DNA of 60,516 nucleotides from an uncultured Oscillospiraceae bacterium (GTDB taxonomy: Bacteria > Bacillota > Clostridia > Oscillospirales > Oscillospiraceae), in NCBI GenBank assembly GCA_947585425.1, contig CANPWZ010000010.1, forward strand, positions 1-60,516, in the 5' to 3' direction. This document shows, in pieces, positions 48,771 to 57,559 of this stretch. Below the pieces are notes generated by a model that saw nothing but the letters and a program-made list of their open reading frames with translations, did no database searches and was not told the DNA's origin. The first letter of the stretch is position 1. Each line of letters opens with the position of its first letter. A program made the position numbers and the translations under genes.

Positions 48771-49958
48771 TTACAGCGACAGCACGAACTGCCTTGCCGT
48801 CCGGGGGGTCCGGGAGCCGCAGCGGCGCTCCCAGGCGATGGCCCGCTCGTGGAGCTCCTCCGGGATCATGTCGATCCCGGCGCGGCGGGCCAGATAGTCC
48901 ACCATGTCCAGGTACTCCTGCTTGGTGAGGCCCTGGAACAGCACCCTGAGGCCGAACCGATCGGCCAGGGAGGTTTTTTCCTGGATGGTCTCGGAGCGGT
49001 CGATCTCGTCCCCCGCCCGCTCGGAGATGGTCTGGCGCACCAGGTGGCGGCGGTTGGAGGTGGCATAGACCGCCACGTTTTGGGGCCGGCGCTCCACGCC
49101 CCCCTCCAGGATGGTCTTGAGGACGGAGTAGGTGGGGTCGTCCCGGTCGAAGGTCAGATCGTCGATGAAGAGGATGAACTTCTGGGGCCGGCCCTCCAGC
49201 TGGCGGATGAGGGCGGGCAGGCCGCTTAAGTTCTCCTTGTCCGCCTCGATGATGCGGAGGCCCTCCATCCCGTCCAGGGTGAGCAGGTTTTTCACCGTGG
49301 CCGATTTGCCGGTGCCGCTTTCCCCGTAGAGGAGGACGTTGTTCACACAGTTCCCCGCCAGCAGCCGCCGGGTGTTGCGGATGACCTGCTCCCGCTGGCG
49401 CTCATAGCCCAGCAGGTCCTCGGCGGCGGGGCAGTCGGGATGGGGCACCGGGATGAGCGCCTCATCCTCCCACACGAAGGCGCGGCAGGCGAAGATGCCC
49501 GCCCCTTTTCGGTAGGCGTCGGTGTAGTCCTCAAAGCTCAGGCGGGGCCCGATCCTCCACCGGGGCAGGCCGGTGAGGGCCCCCTGGTAGTCGCTGTCCA
49601 GCAGCTCGGTGAGCCGGGCGATCCACTTGTCGCAGTCCGTATTGGCCAGCAGGTCGAAGGTGGAGACGTCCCGCCGGGCGGCCTGCTCCAGGGCGGGATC
49701 CCGGCCCATGCGCTCCGCCAGCCGGGGGTAGGGCCCCTCCGAGCGGAGGAGGGCGCCGTCCAGCCAGGCGCCCAGCCCGTCGGCCCCCTCGGCGTGGAGG
49801 CGGTAAAACAGGTCGGTATAGGCGTCCAGGCCCCCCAGTCCGTCCCCATACACGGCGCAGGAGGTCAGCCGCAGGGCTGCCTCCATCACCGGGGTGTCCA
49901 GGATGTCCTTATAGGCGCTCACGCCCCGCAGGGCGGCCAGCAGCGTTTTGAAGTTCAC
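48771..49958 (-). CDS. DUF815 family AAA ATPase
   Basis: The 395-residue protein has an N-terminal helical region of unknown role (1 to about 170). The DUF815 ATPase domain follows: Walker A YGESGTGKSATVKNLL, Walker B FILFIDDLTF, TSNRRHLV sensor region and SLADRFGLRV. The family's role is not established. It may act on protein or nucleoprotein complexes. GTG 49958 is preferred because GAGGTG lies 6 nt upstream and overlaps the alternative GTG 49967. Confidence 0.85.
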   Translation of the reverse strand: MNFKTLLAALRGVSAYKDILDTPVMEAALRLTSCAVYGDGLGGLDAYTDLFYRLHAEGADGLGAWLDGALLRSEGPYPRLAERMGRDPALEQAARRDVSTFDLLANTDCDKWIARLTELLDSDYQGALTGLPRWRIGPRLSFEDYTDAYRKGAGIFACRAFVWEDEALIPVPHPDCPAAEDLLGYERQREQVIRNTRRLLAGNCVNNVLLYGESGTGKSATVKNLLTLDGMEGLRIIEADKENLSGLPALIRQLEGRPQKFILFIDDLTFDRDDPTYSVLKTILEGGVERRPQNVAVYATSNRRHLVRQTISERAGDEIDRSETIQEKTSLADRFGLRVLFQGLTKQEYLDMVDYLARRAGIDMIPEELHERAIAWERRCGSRTPRTARQFVLSL

Positions 49959-49987
49959 GGCGATCACCTCGTTTTTACAGTGAGGCT

Positions 49988-50016
49988 ATTTTACCAGAGA
50001 CCGGGGATTTTTACAA
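49988..50016 (-). promoter_or_regulatory. Promoter of the DUF815 gene
   Basis: TTGTAA (50011-50016), 17 bp and TAAAAT (49988-49993) on the minus strand. Confidence 0.7.
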
Positions 50017-50044
50017 TATCCAATCGCGGGGGCGTATTTTTATC

Positions 50045-50073
50045 TTCCTATTTCCGGCGAGGTGTGGTATAAT
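50045..50073 (+). promoter_or_regulatory. Promoter of the nudix-walRK operon
   Basis: TATAAT (50068-50073) with a weak -35 TTCCTA (50045-50050) at 17 bp. Confidence 0.55.
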
Positions 50074-50107
50074 AACATGAATTTTTGTGGCTCGGAGGCG
50101 GTTTTCC

Positions 50108-50656
50108 ATGGATCTGAACGAAAAGACCCTCACCAGCAGGCTGGTGTACGACGGCGGCCTGCTGAAAGTATATTACGACACGGTGGAGCTCATCAACGGC
50201 AAGACCTCCTGGCGGGAGGTCATCCGTCACCCCGGCGCGGTGGTGATGGTCCCCGTGGACGACGAGGGGAACGTATATCTGGAGCGGCAGTTCCGCTATC
50301 CCTACGACCGGGTGGTCATCGAGGTGCCCGCCGGCAAGCTGGAGTGGGGGGAGGACCCCGACGAGGCATGCAGGCGGGAGCTGAAGGAGGAGCTCGGGGC
50401 GGAGGCGTCCCGCTGGGACAGGGCGGGGGAGATGCTGCCTACCCCCGGCTACTGCGACGAGCTCCAGCACGTCTACCTGGCCCGGGGGCTCACCTTCGGG
50501 GAGACCCACCCGGACGCGGACGAGTTCCTGGAGGTGTTCAAGGTGCCCTTTGAGGAGGCGCTGGACATGGCGGCCGACGGCCGCATCCAGGACTGCAAGA
50601 CCATCGCCGCCCTGTACCGGGCGGCCCGGCTCATGGGGAGGGAACAGGATGGCTAA
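50108..50656 (+). CDS. NUDIX hydrolase, ADP-ribose pyrophosphatase type
   Basis: The 182-residue protein has a full Nudix box (GKLEWGEDPDEACRREL then KEELG), an N-terminal strand region typical of ADP-ribose pyrophosphatases (SREVIRHPGAVVMVP-like) and PTPGYCDE. It probably hydrolyses ADP-ribose or a similar nucleotide. CGGAGG lies 9 nt before the ATG at 50108. Its last codons overlap the response regulator start by 8 bp, tying its translation to walR. Confidence 0.9.
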   Translation: MDLNEKTLTSRLVYDGGLLKVYYDTVELINGKTSWREVIRHPGAVVMVPVDDEGNVYLERQFRYPYDRVVIEVPAGKLEWGEDPDEACRRELKEELGAEASRWDRAGEMLPTPGYCDELQHVYLARGLTFGETHPDADEFLEVFKVPFEEALDMAADGRIQDCKTIAALYRAARLMGREQDG

Positions 50657-51347
50657 AAAGATCCTGATCGTAGAGGACGAGCGCAACATCGTGGACATCC
50701 TGGCCTTCAACCTGGCCAGGGAGGGATACAGCACCCTGGAGGCCCTGGACGGGGCCCAGGGGCTGAAGCTGGCCATGGAGAAGGACCCGGACCTGATCCT
50801 GCTGGACCTGATGCTGCCCAGGATGGACGGCTTCGAGGTGTGCCGCCGTCTCCGGGAGGCGGGAAAGGCCACCCCCATCATCATGCTCACCGCCCGCCAG
50901 GAGGAGACCGACAAGGTGCTGGGCCTGGAGCTGGGGGCGGACGACTACATCACCAAGCCCTTCTCCATGCGGGAGCTGCTGGCGAGGGTGAAGAGCAACA
51001 TCCGCCGCACCGAGATGGCGAGCGCCCCCGCCGCTGCCGGCCAGCTGGAGATCGGCAGGCTGCGCATCGACCCCGACGCCATGATGGTGTACAAGGACGG
51101 CGCCGCCGTGGATCTGACCCAGCGGGAGTATGAGATCGTGCGCCTGCTCTCCTCCAAGCCGGGGCAGGTGTTCTCCCGGGAGCTGCTGATGGAAAAGGTG
51201 TGGAACTACGAGGGCTACGTGGGGGACGTCCGGGCCGTGGACGTGGCCATCCGCCGGCTGAGAGAGAAGCTGGAGGACGACCCCGCCGCCCCGGAGTTCG
51301 TCCTGACCCGCCGCGGCCTGGGCTACGCGTTCCGCCAGCCCGACTGA
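50649..51347 (+). CDS. walR: Response regulator, OmpR/PhoB family, WalR-like
   Basis: The 232-residue regulator has a receiver domain (ILIVEDERN, phospho-acceptor Asp in LLDLMLPRMDG, Lys in TKPFSMREL) and a C-terminal winged helix (LTQREYEIVRLLSSKPGQVF, then VAIRRLREKLE and RRGLGYAF). Gene order with a PAS-HAMP kinase and YycH/YycI-like genes identifies the WalRK system that controls cell wall metabolism in Firmicutes. PhoP is a less likely alternative. Confidence 0.88.
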   Translation: MAKKILIVEDERNIVDILAFNLAREGYSTLEALDGAQGLKLAMEKDPDLILLDLMLPRMDGFEVCRRLREAGKATPIIMLTARQEETDKVLGLELGADDYITKPFSMRELLARVKSNIRRTEMASAPAAAGQLEIGRLRIDPDAMMVYKDGAAVDLTQREYEIVRLLSSKPGQVFSRELLMEKVWNYEGYVGDVRAVDVAIRRLREKLEDDPAAPEFVLTRRGLGYAFRQPD

Positions 51348-51371
51348 TCTCATGGAGAAGGAGGCGTCCCC

Positions 51372-53159
51372 ATGCGCCGCAGCCTGCACTTGAAACTGAT
51401 GCTCATCATGGTGCTGCTCATCGTGTCGCTGATGGTGGTGGTGGGCGCGTTTCTGATGAACTCCGTCACGAGGTATTATATCAACGACTTCTACCAGCAG
51501 ATGGCCGACGCCTTTGGCCAGGACAACGCGGACTTCATCCGGGACCTGGAGAACCCCACCGCGGATGAGACCGACGGGGCCGCCATGGTGGAGGCCGTCC
51601 TGCGGGCCTACGGCGGCGCCCTGGGGGTGGACCGCCGCAACCGCAACTACTACGTGCTGGCCGGGGACACCGGCCGGTATCTGACGGGGTCCTCCCCGGA
51701 GCCGGAGGGGGGGCTGGCCATCACCCCCAACATCACCACCGCCCTTTTGGGGCAGCCGGGGTATGCCAGCAGCGCCGCCGCCGACTACATGGACGCCGCC
51801 GTCCCCATCACCCGGGGCGGGGAGAGCTACATCGTCTACATCCTGGACAACCGGGCCGCCGCCCGCACCCTGATCGGGGAGATGTTCTCTCTGATCCTGG
51901 AGGCGCTGGTGCTGGGCCTCATCATCTCGGTGCTGCTGTCCTTCCTGCTGTCCAAGACCATGGTGGCCCCCCTCCAGCGCCTCACCGACGCCATCGAGGA
52001 TGTGGCCGAGGGGGACTTCTCCAAGGAGCTGGAGGTCACCAGCGGGGACGAGATCGGCCAGCTCACCGAGAGCTTCAACGCCATGGCCGGCCAGCTGGAG
52101 ACCACCATCGCCGCCGTGGAGAACGAGCGCAACAAGCTGGACACCCTGTTCCTCCACATGGCCGACGGCGTGGTGGCCTTCGACCGGGAGCAGCGGGTCA
52201 TCCACTCCAACCCCGCCGCCGCCCAGCTGCTGGGGCGGGAGTTCACCTCCGACGACCGCTATGAGCCCCTGTTCGGCGACCTGTTCCCCTTTGCCGAGGT
52301 GGAGGGGGCCGCCAGCCATCTGGCCGCCGAGCGCACCGTGGAAGGACGCTATCTGGAGCTGCTGCTGGCCCCCTTCGCCCGGGCCAACCAGGGCGGCGTG
52401 CTGGTGCTCATCCACGACGTTACCGCCCAGCGCACCGCCGAGCAGACCCGCAAGGACTTTGTGGCCAACGTGTCCCACGAGCTGCGCACCCCGCTGACCA
52501 ACATCAAAAGCTACGCGGAGACGCTGGCCGACGGGGTGGGCGACCTGCCCCCGGAGATGGAGCGGCGGTTTTTGGGGGTCATCCTCAACGAGTCCGATCG
52601 GATGATCCACATCCTCCAGGACCTGCTCACCCTGTCCAGATTCGACTCGGGCCGCAGCGAGCTGCGCCTGACCCAGTTCCCCTTCGGCCAGGCGGTGGAC
52701 GACACCTATCAGGCCATCCGGCTGGACGCCCGGAACCACGCCCACGAGCTGATCCTGGAGCTGCCCTCCGACCTGCCCGAAGTGGTGGCCGACCGGGAGC
52801 GGGTGGTCCAGGTGATGATGAACATCCTGTCCAACTCCATCAAATACACCCCCAACGGGGGGCGCATCGTCATCTCCGCCGGACAGACGGGGGACCGGGT
52901 GTGGATGCAGGTGGACGACAACGGCATCGGCATCCCCGAGGCCGACCGGGAGCACATCTTCGAGCGGTTCTACCGGGTGGACAAGGCCCGCTCCCGCCAG
53001 TCCGGCGGCACGGGGCTGGGGCTGTCCATCGCCAGGGAGATCATGAATCAGCACGAGGGCGAACTGTACCTGGTGGACAAGGAGGGGCCCGGCCTCATCG
53101 TGCGGATGGAGCTGCCTATCGGCGGCCCCAAAAAGGTGGATCGAAATGAAGCGGGCTGA
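51372..53159 (+). CDS. walK: Sensor histidine kinase, WalK-like
   Basis: The 595-residue kinase has two transmembrane helices (about 8-30 and 170-192) around an extracellular Cache-like domain. HAMP (about 193-245), PAS (about 250-350), HisKA with the phospho-His in NVSHELRTPLTN, and HATPase_c follow, with NILSNSIKYTPNGG, DNGIGIPEAD, FERFYRVDKARSR and GGTGLGLSIA. The domain order matches WalK (VicK). It overlaps the next gene by 14 bp. Confidence 0.9.
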   Translation: MRRSLHLKLMLIMVLLIVSLMVVVGAFLMNSVTRYYINDFYQQMADAFGQDNADFIRDLENPTADETDGAAMVEAVLRAYGGALGVDRRNRNYYVLAGDTGRYLTGSSPEPEGGLAITPNITTALLGQPGYASSAAADYMDAAVPITRGGESYIVYILDNRAAARTLIGEMFSLILEALVLGLIISVLLSFLLSKTMVAPLQRLTDAIEDVAEGDFSKELEVTSGDEIGQLTESFNAMAGQLETTIAAVENERNKLDTLFLHMADGVVAFDREQRVIHSNPAAAQLLGREFTSDDRYEPLFGDLFPFAEVEGAASHLAAERTVEGRYLELLLAPFARANQGGVLVLIHDVTAQRTAEQTRKDFVANVSHELRTPLTNIKSYAETLADGVGDLPPEMERRFLGVILNESDRMIHILQDLLTLSRFDSGRSELRLTQFPFGQAVDDTYQAIRLDARNHAHELILELPSDLPEVVADRERVVQVMMNILSNSIKYTPNGGRIVISAGQTGDRVWMQVDDNGIGIPEADREHIFERFYRVDKARSRQSGGTGLGLSIAREIMNQHEGELYLVDKEGPGLIVRMELPIGGPKKVDRNEAG

Positions 53160-54405
53160 TCGCTGGATCGAGTGGGGGAAGGACCTGCTCATCGCCCTGC
53201 TGGCCCTGTCTGCCGCCCTGCTGCTGTCCGTGCTGCTATTCGGCAGCGGCGGCCGCTCCGGGCTGGTGCCCCGGCCCGGGCTGCCGGGGAGCTCCGGCGG
53301 GGAGAGCGCCCCCACGGCGGCCACCCTGCCCGCGGCGCTGGTGGTCACCACCGGGGAGGGGCGCTATGGCGTGCAGTACGACCAGGCCCGCGCCGACGAG
53401 CTCTTCACCCACACAGGCCCCCTGCTGGGGGACGCGCTGGCCTCCGCTGGGGAGCCCCAGACCATCCGGGAGGAGGAGTGGCGGGAGTGCCTGTCCGCGC
53501 CGGGGCTGTATTTCGACTTTGCCGGGGAGATCCCTCTGTCCGCCCTGGGCGGGTGGCTCAGCGAGGCGGGGGAGTGCGCTCTGGAGGGCTCCGCCCGCCG
53601 GCTGCTGCTGCGGGCTGGGGAGGAGGACCAGGTGCTGCTGTGCTGGCAGGACGCCGGCACGGAAACGTTTTACCGCTGCGGCACCGCGCTGAGCTGGTCC
53701 CTCCACCTGGAGCCCATTGTGGCGGACAGCCGGCCCAACGGCGCCTTTTTTGCCTATGAGGACGAGACGCTGGCGGCCCTGCTCCGGCCCTATACCCTCG
53801 TCACCGAGGAGGAGCGCTCCTGGGCGGAGTACGACGTGACCGACCCGCTCACCTCCGCGAAAGTGCCCGAACTGCTGTCCGCCCTGTCCTTCAGCGACCA
53901 GAACCACACCCAGGTCAGCGGCGGCGAGGTCTATCTGGACGGCGGCGACCGGCTGGAGGTGGAGAACGGGGGCGGCGTGACCTACCGGGCGGCTCAGGGC
54001 GGCAAATATCCCGCCGGCGCCGGCGCGGCGGGGGCCATCGAGGCCGCCCGCGCCCTGGCGGAAAAGACGGCGGGCGCCCTCTGCGGGGAGGCCTCCCTGT
54101 ATCTGATCTCCGCCCGGCCGGAGGAGGACGGCTTCGCAGTGTCCTTCGGCTACCGGCTGAACGGCAGCGCCGTCCGGCTCCATCAGGAGGGCTGGTGCGC
54201 CCGGTTCCTGATCCGGGAGGGGTATATCACCGATTTTACCCTGCGCCTGCGCAGTTACGCCGCCAGCAATCGGACCGTCGTGCTGCTGCCCATCGATCTG
54301 GCGGCGGCCACCCTGCCGGAGCAGACGCGGGAGCGGCTGGAGCTGCGCATCCTGTATTTGGACGGCGGCGGGGACGCCGCCGCGCCCCAGTGGGTGGGGG
54401 AGTGA
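53146..54405 (+). CDS. yycH: YycH-like regulator of WalRK
   Basis: The 419-residue protein has one N-terminal transmembrane helix (LLIALLALSAALLLSVLLF) and a large extracellular part. Sequence conservation with YycH is low by eye, and the call rests on position directly after walK with overlap, topology and size. In Bacillus and Staphylococcus YycH and YycI are membrane partners that modulate WalK. Confidence 0.7.
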   Translation: MKRADRWIEWGKDLLIALLALSAALLLSVLLFGSGGRSGLVPRPGLPGSSGGESAPTAATLPAALVVTTGEGRYGVQYDQARADELFTHTGPLLGDALASAGEPQTIREEEWRECLSAPGLYFDFAGEIPLSALGGWLSEAGECALEGSARRLLLRAGEEDQVLLCWQDAGTETFYRCGTALSWSLHLEPIVADSRPNGAFFAYEDETLAALLRPYTLVTEEERSWAEYDVTDPLTSAKVPELLSALSFSDQNHTQVSGGEVYLDGGDRLEVENGGGVTYRAAQGGKYPAGAGAAGAIEAARALAEKTAGALCGEASLYLISARPEEDGFAVSFGYRLNGSAVRLHQEGWCARFLIREGYITDFTLRLRSYAASNRTVVLLPIDLAAATLPEQTRERLELRILYLDGGGDAAAPQWVGE

Positions 54406-54432
54406 CCTCAAAAGGGGAGGAGGCCGGCCATC

Positions 54433-55266
54433 GTGGAGTGGCGAAAAGTGAAAAACATCATCATCCTGCTGCTCCTGCTGGTCAACGGCTTTTTGCTGTT
54501 TTTGGTGTGGGCCCGGAAGAGCGAGGCCGACGCCTATGACCAGGCGGCCCTCACCCAGGCGGTGGAAGCCCTCGGCGTACAGGGCATCCGGGTGGAGCAG
54601 TCCGCCCTGTCCGGCGCGGAGGGCCTGAGCCCGGCCACTGTGGAGCGGGATGTGGCCGGAGAGGGAAAGCTGGCCGCCGCCCTGCTGGGGGAGACCGCCG
54701 CCGGGGACAACCGGGGGGGCGGGCTGTATCTCTATCAGACGGACGCCGGAGAGGTGTCCGTCCGGCCGGGAGGCGAGTTGTCCGCCCGGCTGAATGACGC
54801 CCCCCGCCTGCACACCGACGACCCCGCCGCCCATGCCGCCGCCCTGCTGAAGAAGATGGGCGTGGAGGGGGAGCAGAGCGGGGTGACCCGGCTGGAGGAC
54901 GGGGGCGCCGCCGTCGCCTTCGTCCAGCGCTGGGAGGGGATCCCCCTGTTCTCCTGCACCGCCGTGTTCACCTACCGGGAGGGGCGGCTCCAGGCTGTGG
55001 ACGGCGTACTGCTGGCCTTCGGCACCGCGTCCGGGGAGAGCGGCGGCGTCCTCACCCTGCCCACCGCTCTCATGCGGTTTTTGGACGGCGTGCGGGAGCG
55101 GGGGGACGTGTGCTCCGCCATCCAGTCCATGGAGGCGGGGTACCGGGCCAGTCAGGCGGCCTCCGGCGTCACCCGGCTGACGCCCTGCTGGCACATCGCC
55201 ACCAACACCGCCGAATACTATTTGGACGCCGCCACCGGCGCGCTGGAGCGCGCCGCGGAAGGATAA
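54433..55266 (+). CDS. yycI: YycI-like regulator of WalRK
   Basis: The 277-residue protein starts EWRKVKNIIILLLLLVNGFL, the typical YycI opening (one membrane anchor), and has an extracellular domain with two related halves. GTG 54433 is preceded by GGGGAGGAGG. It follows yycH by 27 bp in the operon. A yycJ/walJ homologue does not follow, as it would in Bacillus. Confidence 0.78.
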   Translation: MEWRKVKNIIILLLLLVNGFLLFLVWARKSEADAYDQAALTQAVEALGVQGIRVEQSALSGAEGLSPATVERDVAGEGKLAAALLGETAAGDNRGGGLYLYQTDAGEVSVRPGGELSARLNDAPRLHTDDPAAHAAALLKKMGVEGEQSGVTRLEDGGAAVAFVQRWEGIPLFSCTAVFTYREGRLQAVDGVLLAFGTASGESGGVLTLPTALMRFLDGVRERGDVCSAIQSMEAGYRASQAASGVTRLTPCWHIATNTAEYYLDAATGALERAAEG

Positions 55267-55268
55267 TA

Positions 55269-55318
55269 GACAACCCCTCTTTCATAGGATAGCTTATCCG
55301 TTGAAAGGGGGGCTTGTC
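55269..55318 (+). promoter_or_regulatory. SD-masking hairpin before the SpoVB-like gene
   Basis: GACAACCCCTCTTTC (55269-55283) pairs with GAAAGGGGGG and TTGTC (55303-55318) in a 15-bp stem with one bulge, topped by GGATA-GCT-TATCC (55287-55299). The right arm contains AAGGGGGG, the ribosome binding site, and ends one base before the TTG start. There is no U run, so a translational control element is more likely than a terminator. Confidence 0.6.
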
Positions 55319-56860
55319 TTGCCGGCCATCTTAGCGGGGACCCTTCTGCTCACCGCCACGGGGCTGTTCTCCCAGGTGGTAGGATTCCTATACCGCATGG
55401 CCCTGTCCCGGCTCATCGGGGCGGAGATCATGGGGCTTTATCAGCTGGTGATGCCCGTCTACTCCATCTTCATGTCGGTGACCGCCGTGGGGCTGACGGT
55501 GGCGGTGTCCACCCAGTCCGCCCGGTACCACGCCCTGGGGGACAGCGGCGCGGTGAAGGCGGTGCTGAAACGGGCACTGGGGTGCTTTTTCCTGCTGGCC
55601 CTGCCTTTGGGAGGGCTGGTGCTGCTGCTGTCCGACCCCATCTCCGTGTATCTCCTGGGGGACGCCCGCACCCGGCTGGGGGTGGCCCTGCTGGTGCCCT
55701 GTATGCTCCTCACCGGGGTGGAGAACCTGCATAAACACTGCTTTTACGGCATCGGCCTGGTGCGGCCCCCCGCCGCCGTGGAGACCGCCGAGCAGCTCAT
55801 CCGGGCGGGGGCGGTCCTGCTGCTCCTGCTGCTGGTCTTTCCCCGGACGGCGGAGCAGACAGTGGGGCTCATCGTGCTGGGGATGGTGCTGTGCGAGGTG
55901 TTCTCCGCCCTGGCCCTGACCCTGCTGCTGCGCCGCCACTGGAGGCGGGACCCGCCGGGAGAGACGGCGGTGACCTTCTCCCGGAAGAAGCTGTTTTCCA
56001 TCGCCCTGCCGGTGGGGGCCACCTCCCTGCTGGGGACCCTGCTGGGCTCCGCCAACGCGGTGCTCATCCCGGCGGGACTGGTGAAGGGGGGGATGGCCCC
56101 CGGGGACGCCATGGCGGAATTCGGGGTGCTCTCCGGCATGACCCTGCCCCTGCTGAATCTGCCCACCGGGTTCATCGGGGCCCTGTGCCTGGTGATGGTG
56201 CCCGACCTGGCCCGCCGCACCGCCGGGGGGGACCGGCGGGCCGCCGGACGCTTTCTGGACCGGGTGATGTCGGCCACCTCTCTGCTGACCGCCCCCTGTA
56301 TGGCCCTGCTGGCCGTCATCGGCCCCGCCCTGGGCCGGGCCATGTTTGGGGACGGGCGAGTGGGGGAGTACATCCTGCCCCTGGCCGCCGGGACCCTGCT
56401 GGGCTGTTATCAGTCAGTGCTGTCCGGGGCGCTGAACGGCCTGTGCCTCCAGGGGCGGGCCGCCCGGAACGCCATCCTCAGCGACGTGGTGCAGCTGGGG
56501 TTCACGTATTTTACTGTGGCAAGGTGGGGCCTCGCCGGGTTCGCCGCCGGGTTCCTCCTGTCCGGCCTTGCGGGGGCGGGACTGGATCTGATCTCCGTCC
56601 TCCGGGCGGCGGAGCTGCGGCCCCGGGTGTTTCACTGGTTCGTCCGGCCCCTGCTGGCGGCGGGGTTCATGGGGGCCTGGTGCCGGCTTTTTTTCAACGT
56701 CCTGCTGGGTTCCGGCCTGGGAGAGCTGACCGCCGCCGCCCTCTGCGCCGCGCTGGGTGTGATCCTGTACGCCGCCGCCCTGCTGGCCCAGGGGCTGTCG
56801 GTGACCGACCTGGCGGCGAAACTGAGACAGACATTGAAACAGGGGAGGGTGGCCGCATGA
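55319..56860 (+). CDS. SpoVB / MATE-like lipid-linked oligosaccharide flippase
   Basis: The 513-residue protein has about 14 transmembrane helices and the MVF/polysaccharide flippase features GLFSQVVGFLYRMALSRLIG (start) and GAEIMGLYQLVMPVY. In sporulating Firmicutes SpoVB homologues are needed for spore cortex synthesis. Paralogues exist, so the exact role is inferred. TTG 55319 is chosen because AAGGGGGG lies 6 nt upstream. The frame could begin at TTG 55301. Its stop overlaps the next gene's ATG. Confidence 0.85.
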   Translation: MPAILAGTLLLTATGLFSQVVGFLYRMALSRLIGAEIMGLYQLVMPVYSIFMSVTAVGLTVAVSTQSARYHALGDSGAVKAVLKRALGCFFLLALPLGGLVLLLSDPISVYLLGDARTRLGVALLVPCMLLTGVENLHKHCFYGIGLVRPPAAVETAEQLIRAGAVLLLLLLVFPRTAEQTVGLIVLGMVLCEVFSALALTLLLRRHWRRDPPGETAVTFSRKKLFSIALPVGATSLLGTLLGSANAVLIPAGLVKGGMAPGDAMAEFGVLSGMTLPLLNLPTGFIGALCLVMVPDLARRTAGGDRRAAGRFLDRVMSATSLLTAPCMALLAVIGPALGRAMFGDGRVGEYILPLAAGTLLGCYQSVLSGALNGLCLQGRAARNAILSDVVQLGFTYFTVARWGLAGFAAGFLLSGLAGAGLDLISVLRAAELRPRVFHWFVRPLLAAGFMGAWCRLFFNVLLGSGLGELTAAALCAALGVILYAAALLAQGLSVTDLAAKLRQTLKQGRVAA

Positions 56861-57510
56861 TACCGAAGATCCTGATCTCCACCGGCGGGGGCGATCCCGC
56901 CAACTATGTGAGCGCCGTCCGGGCGGCGGGAGGGGAGCCCACCGCCGCCTATCTGCCCGCCCCCGATCTGTCCTTCGACGGCCTGCTGCTGGCCGGGGGC
57001 GGGGATGTGGAGCCCGCCCGGTTCGGCCAGGAGGACCGGGGCTCCCGGGACATGGACCCCGCCCGGGACCGGGCGGAGCTGGCCCTGCTGGACGCCTTTC
57101 TGGGGGCGGGGAGGCCGGTGCTGGCCATCTGCCGGGGCCATCAGGTGGTGAACGTGTGGGCGGGAGGCGGCCTCATCCAGGACCTGGGCCCCCTGGTCCC
57201 GAACCACCAGAGGGCGGGGGACGCTGTCCACCCCGTCCGGGCGGAGGAGGGGACCCTGCTCCGCCGGCTGTACGGCCCGGTGTTCCCGGTGAACAGCAAT
57301 CACCACCAGGGGATCGGCCGGCTGGGCCGGGGCCTGTACGCCTCCGCCCGCTCGTCCGACGGGGTGATCGAGGGGCTGGAACACGAGTCCCTGCCGCTGA
57401 TCTCCGTCCAGTTCCACCCGGAGCGGATGACCGGGGCGCTGGCCCGGCCCGACACGGTGGACGGAGGGACCGTATTCCGGGAATTCCTCCGCCTGTGCGG
57501 AAAAGAGTGA
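56857..57510 (+). CDS. Class I glutamine amidotransferase-like peptidase (C26)
   Basis: The 217-residue protein has the triad Cys in LAICRGHQ, and His and Glu in QFHPE, and the GGGDVEPARFG segment of gamma-glutamyl-GABA hydrolase (PuuD-like) enzymes. It may hydrolyse gamma-glutamyl compounds. It overlaps the flippase gene by 4 bp (ATGA) and ends at a strong terminator. Confidence 0.88.
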   Translation: MIPKILISTGGGDPANYVSAVRAAGGEPTAAYLPAPDLSFDGLLLAGGGDVEPARFGQEDRGSRDMDPARDRAELALLDAFLGAGRPVLAICRGHQVVNVWAGGGLIQDLGPLVPNHQRAGDAVHPVRAEEGTLLRRLYGPVFPVNSNHHQGIGRLGRGLYASARSSDGVIEGLEHESLPLISVQFHPERMTGALARPDTVDGGTVFREFLRLCGKE

Positions 57511-57545
57511 AAGAGCGCCGGTTTTCCCAGAAAACCGGCGCTCTT
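57511..57545. terminator. Bidirectional terminator
   Basis: A 15-bp perfect stem (57511-57525 with 57531-57545) between converging genes. The pairs near the loop are A-T. Confidence 0.8.
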
Positions 57546-57559
57546 CGCGCATTTTATGG

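Noticed and set aside
50631-53351. 906-codon minus-strand frame opposite walRK
   Set aside because: Shadow of walR and walK. No promoter, start site or domain.
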